From Peptostreptococcaceae bacterium (GTDB lineage Bacteria; Bacillota_A; Clostridia; Peptostreptococcales; Anaerovoracaceae), in the NCBI GenBank assembly GCA_016650135.1, contig JAENWH010000101.1, positions 1-6,893 of the forward strand: 6,893 bases of DNA, read 5' to 3'. The position numbers and the translations under genes are program-made. The first letter of the stretch is position 1. Each line of letters opens with the position of its first letter. The notes under the pieces were generated by a model. It was given only the letters and a program-made list of their open reading frames with translations. It did no database searches and was not told where the DNA came from. This document shows, piece by piece, positions 4,430-6,893 of this stretch.

Positions 4430-6893
4430 TTATTGTTTTATAATTCGTTCTGTTTTTACAAGTCGGCCAGAATCAAGAATTTGGACAAGATAAATTCCAC
4501 TGGCGCCACGCAGTTGAATGCTTGTGGTCCTTTTAAACTCACCCTGTATCAATACATCCCCATTTTGTGAGAATAGTTTATACGTTAAGGTATTGTCCGT
4601 ATTTGATGTCAGGTTTACCACGCAAACCGTTGGATTTGGAAACATGGTGATATCAAGAATATTTGGTAACTGATTAAAACTTTCATCAGGGCCGCCATTG
4701 ATATCCGAACCCGAACCGGATTCGGATTCGGTCGTATTTGCAACCGTAGACACGGTGACAAAATTCTTAGCGGTTTGTGAGAATTGACAACCGTTCAGTG
4801 TTTCAACATAAATTTTCACATCAATGTCACCAAGGATGTTAAAATATTTCCAGGCATCCTTTTCGTTTGACACAGTACCATCGGAAAATTCCCATAAATA
4901 CGCATTAACCAGATTTGGTTTATCGACATTTGAGGACAGTTTCAATAAGTCTCCTTGTTTGACCTGGTTGGTACTTGTTGTAATATTCGTGGTTAATGAT
5001 TCAACGTTTACATACACCTCTTTTTTTTCTGATTTACAGCCATTCAAATCGGTATATTGGACAATCGATGAAAAGCTTTTGTCAGATTTCAAGACAACTT
5101 CGGATTCGTTGCTCGCAACTTCAAGTTTAGTATTAGAATCGCCATCACTTGTATACCAATCGACTTTCAGATTACTATTCAAATTCAATAAAGACAATGA
5201 AATATCCTCATTCGGACAGTAAACTGCTTCTGTTTTTAATTCAGGATTTGGACAGGCATCAAACACCGAAATTATTGAGGCATCAGAATCCGAACAGCCA
5301 AACGAATTTGTAAAAGTATAAGTGACGGGATAAGCTCCTATTGCATAGTTTGCAAGATTAAATTCCGTTACCTTTTTATTATTGATATAGTAATCGCCTC
5401 CGGTCGGCAGACCTCCTGTCAGAGTGAATGAAGAAGCATTCGGACAGGTTCCAAATTCGTCAAAAATAGTTACTTCCGTTTTTGATAGAACAGTGATTGG
5501 TTTTACAACCGCAGAGATACAACCTGCCTCATTTATTAACTGGTATTTTACTTGATAATTTCCGGCCTCAAAAGCTAAAGGATTGAACTGCTGTGTTGCT
5601 ATACCATCTATCATATAGCTTCCTCCGATTGGCAGACCGCCTGTCATTGAGAATGAAGAAGCGTTTTGACAAACAGGGCTAAAGTTAGCCAACGACACCG
5701 TTTGTGCTGACAGTACCTCTATTTGTGTAGATTTAGAATTTGAACAACCATTTTCGCCCGTGTAAGTATAAGTTGCCGTATATTTTCCTTCACCTATGGT
5801 ATTACGAAACACTTGATCTATTACTCCGTCACCATTCCAAGAACCACCCGCAGGAGAGGCCCCAGATAAGGGCAAATCACCAGAATTTTCACATAGTTTC
5901 TTAAATGTAGGCAATGTTACTTCAGGAGATGCAAGTATCCTTAAATCTCTTGAAACGGACGCAGAACAACCATAATCATTTGTACCTTGATAGCTTATTT
6001 GATAGTTTCCGGATTCATAATCTGAAGGTATTAGTACCGTCGATTTAACGCCCTCCACGTAATAAGTTCCTCCGGCAGGATATCCGCTTTTTAATTTGAT
6101 ATCGTTTGCATTCTGACAAACATCATCAAAGGCCGGAAGCTCTACCGCAGGAACAGGGAAAACCTGAATTTGCGCATTGGTCGTAGATATGCAGCCATTT
6201 TGGTTTTTGTAGTTGTATTTGATTGTATGGTAACCACTGATATAATTTGCGGGTACAAAAATACTGCTCTCAACTCCATCAACGTAATAAGTTCCTCCTG
6301 CCGGAACTGCACCGGAAACAATAAAACTGTTATTGTTTTTACAGATTGGTTGAAAGACAGGAAGGGTTAATGCTGTGATTGGTTTTACTTCAATGCTTTT
6401 GTTAACGGTACTTGTACAACCGTTCGCATTAGTATAAGAATAGACAATCGTTTGAGTTCCGGCCCCGGACTTGTCAGGGTAAAACTTTCCTCCGGCCACA
6501 AAATCATTGATATAAGTTCCTCCGGTAGGCATTCCACTTGACAAAGCCACTGATTCCCCATTTTCACAAACAGGGGTGAAGTCGGAAAGACTCACCGTTG
6601 GAGCTGAAAAAACAGTGATTGTTCGACTTGCCACACCCTGACAACCACTTCCATTGCTATAAATATAACTCACGGAATAGGTTCCAGGATTATAGGCCGA
6701 CGGAACAAAAATTTTGACTTCCTTCTCATTGACAAAATAAGTTCCTCCGGTGGGCTGACCACCAGTCATTGAAAATGAAGAAGCATTTTGGCAAACTGAT
6801 TGAATTGGGTCAAGACTCACCGTTGGTGCTGCTATAACATTAATTGCAGTTTGTTTATTCGAGCTGCAACCATTTGCATCTGTCACCTTATAA
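4430..6893 (-). CDS. large repetitive T9SS-exported surface protein (adhesin-like), 5' end outside window
   Basis: The frame runs off the right edge. The first in-window GTG (6886) is an internal Val in a YKVTDANGC-type repeat end, not a start. Numbering that Val as 1, 818 residues are seen. Seven full repeats of about 75 residues (22-545) each carry a Cys near repeat position 11, a P-[TAI]-G-G-[TSD] motif and a Gly-Cys near position 60. This is a common Ig-like repeat of Bacteroidetes surface proteins. Next come another Ig-like region (about 546-628), a PKD-like domain (about 632-712, with WEFSDGT at 665-671), an acidic Ser/Gly linker (718-736) and a T9SS type A sorting domain (about 744-818: MFPNP at 748-752, GIYLVQI at 797-803, basic end KTERIIKQ). 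The protein should cross the outer membrane by T9SS and be attached or released. An adhesive role is likely but inferred. The unusual Cys-755 lies just inside the sorting domain. Confidence 0.88.
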   Translation of the reverse strand, partial: YKVTDANGCSSNKQTAINVIAAPTVSLDPIQSVCQNASSFSMTGGQPTGGTYFVNEKEVKIFVPSAYNPGTYSVSYIYSNGSGCQGVASRTITVFSAPTVSLSDFTPVCENGESVALSSGMPTGGTYINDFVAGGKFYPDKSGAGTQTIVYSYTNANGCTSTVNKSIEVKPITALTLPVFQPICKNNNSFIVSGAVPAGGTYYVDGVESSIFVPANYISGYHTIKYNYKNQNGCISTTNAQIQVFPVPAVELPAFDDVCQNANDIKLKSGYPAGGTYYVEGVKSTVLIPSDYESGNYQISYQGTNDYGCSASVSRDLRILASPEVTLPTFKKLCENSGDLPLSGASPAGGSWNGDGVIDQVFRNTIGEGKYTATYTYTGENGCSNSKSTQIEVLSAQTVSLANFSPVCQNASSFSMTGGLPIGGSYMIDGIATQQFNPLAFEAGNYQVKYQLINEAGCISAVVKPITVLSKTEVTIFDEFGTCPNASSFTLTGGLPTGGDYYINNKKVTEFNLANYAIGAYPVTYTFTNSFGCSDSDASIISVFDACPNPELKTEAVYCPNEDISLSLLNLNSNLKVDWYTSDGDSNTKLEVASNESEVVLKSDKSFSSIVQYTDLNGCKSEKKEVYVNVESLTTNITTSTNQVKQGDLLKLSSNVDKPNLVNAYLWEFSDGTVSNEKDAWKYFNILGDIDVKIYVETLNGCQFSQTAKNFVTVSTVANTTESESGSGSDINGGPDESFNQLPNILDITMFPNPTVCVVNLTSNTDNTLTYKLFSQNGDVLIQGEFKRTTSIQLRGASGIYLVQILDSGRLVKTERIIKQ
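4705..4731. repeat. inverted repeat within the adhesin linker region
   Basis: Arms CCGAACCCGAA (4705-4715) and TTCGGATTCGG (4721-4731) are complementary in 10 of 11 positions around a 5-bp centre. They encode the acidic Ser/Gly linker before the T9SS sorting domain. The GC content is much higher than in the surroundings. The structure may simply follow from alternating Glu-Ser and Gly-Ser codons. Confidence 0.55.
5252..6823 (-). repeat. seven tandem ~225-bp repeats encoding Ig-like domains
   Basis: Units lie at 6599-6823, 6374-6598, 6149-6373, 5924-6148, 5702-5923 (222 bp), 5477-5701 and 5252-5476. The plus-strand string AAGTTCCTCC recurs every 225 bp in the first four units (near 6738, 6513, 6288 and 6063). 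Units 1 and 6 encode an identical VCQNASSFSMTGG stretch. The 36 bp for its last 12 residues match at 31 of 36 positions (6758-6793 and 5636-5671). The residues just before unit 1 (YKVTDANGC...) look like the end of another unit, so the array continues beyond the window. Confidence 0.9.

Noticed and set aside
4242..4493. Plus-strand open frame across the lipoprotein/adhesin junction
   Set aside because: It runs antisense to two real genes and through the GC hairpin, and its composition is not protein-like.
4824..5222. 132-codon plus-strand open frame inside the adhesin gene
   Set aside because: It is antisense to the PKD and Ig-like region of the adhesin. Long shadows are common opposite such genes, and no domain is seen.
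6385..6567. 60-codon minus-strand frame shifted against the adhesin repeats
   Set aside because: It is an alternative frame of repeat unit 2, with no start context, and the main frame is clearly coding.
5252..6823. CRISPR array as an explanation of the regular repeats
   Set aside because: The periodicity is about 225 bp, the units are coding throughout in one frame, and there are no short identical repeats separated by unique spacers.
6884..6886. GTG at 6886 as the start of the large surface protein
   Set aside because: The frame remains open to the window edge, and the codon lies inside a YKVTDANGC-type repeat end. No signal peptide follows, although a T9SS substrate must have one.

Overview
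The window looks like part of an integrative and conjugative element (or a conjugative plasmid) of a Bacteroidota bacterium, most likely from the Flavobacteriia. It is AT-rich. Several signal peptides end in Gly/Ser followed by Gln, a pattern common in this phylum. Two promoter-like boxes match the Bacteroidetes -7 consensus TAnnTTTG. There is a lipoprotein with acidic residues just after the lipobox Cys, and one protein ends in a type IX secretion (T9SS) type A sorting domain. No Shine-Dalgarno logic is evident; the clearest start codon has an A-rich leader instead.

Layout: all genes but one lie on the minus strand, so they read from right to left. Right block (6893 to 3155): the 3' part of a very long repetitive T9SS-exported surface protein, then a two-domain Ig/PKD-like surface lipoprotein, then a small outer-membrane beta-barrel protein resembling conjugative-transposon TraO. 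Centre (3186 to 2707): a small helix-turn-helix-like gene on the plus strand and a 177-bp divergent intergenic region. That region holds two -7 boxes and a 28-bp near-perfect palindrome. Left block (2706 to 1): a TlpA-like thiol-disulfide oxidoreductase, a TraI (DUF4141/TrbJ-like) periplasmic coiled-coil protein and a TraJ (VirB6/TrbL-like) inner-membrane protein. These three are joined by 4-bp stop/start overlaps, and a further gene may start at position 4.

How the genes may work together (inference): the left block encodes inner-membrane and periplasmic parts of a type IV secretion channel, with an oxidoreductase fixed at the head of the operon. The right block encodes the outer-membrane and cell-surface face: a barrel, a surface lipoprotein and a long adhesin-like protein that would need the host's T9SS. 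The small HTH-like protein sits between the blocks, and the palindrome beside the left operon's promoter is a plausible control point. The least ordinary features are the pairing of a T9SS-exported adhesin with conjugation genes, and the oxidoreductase translationally coupled to traI near an adhesin whose every repeat has a conserved cysteine pair. Homology assignments come from recalled family patterns, not from searches.
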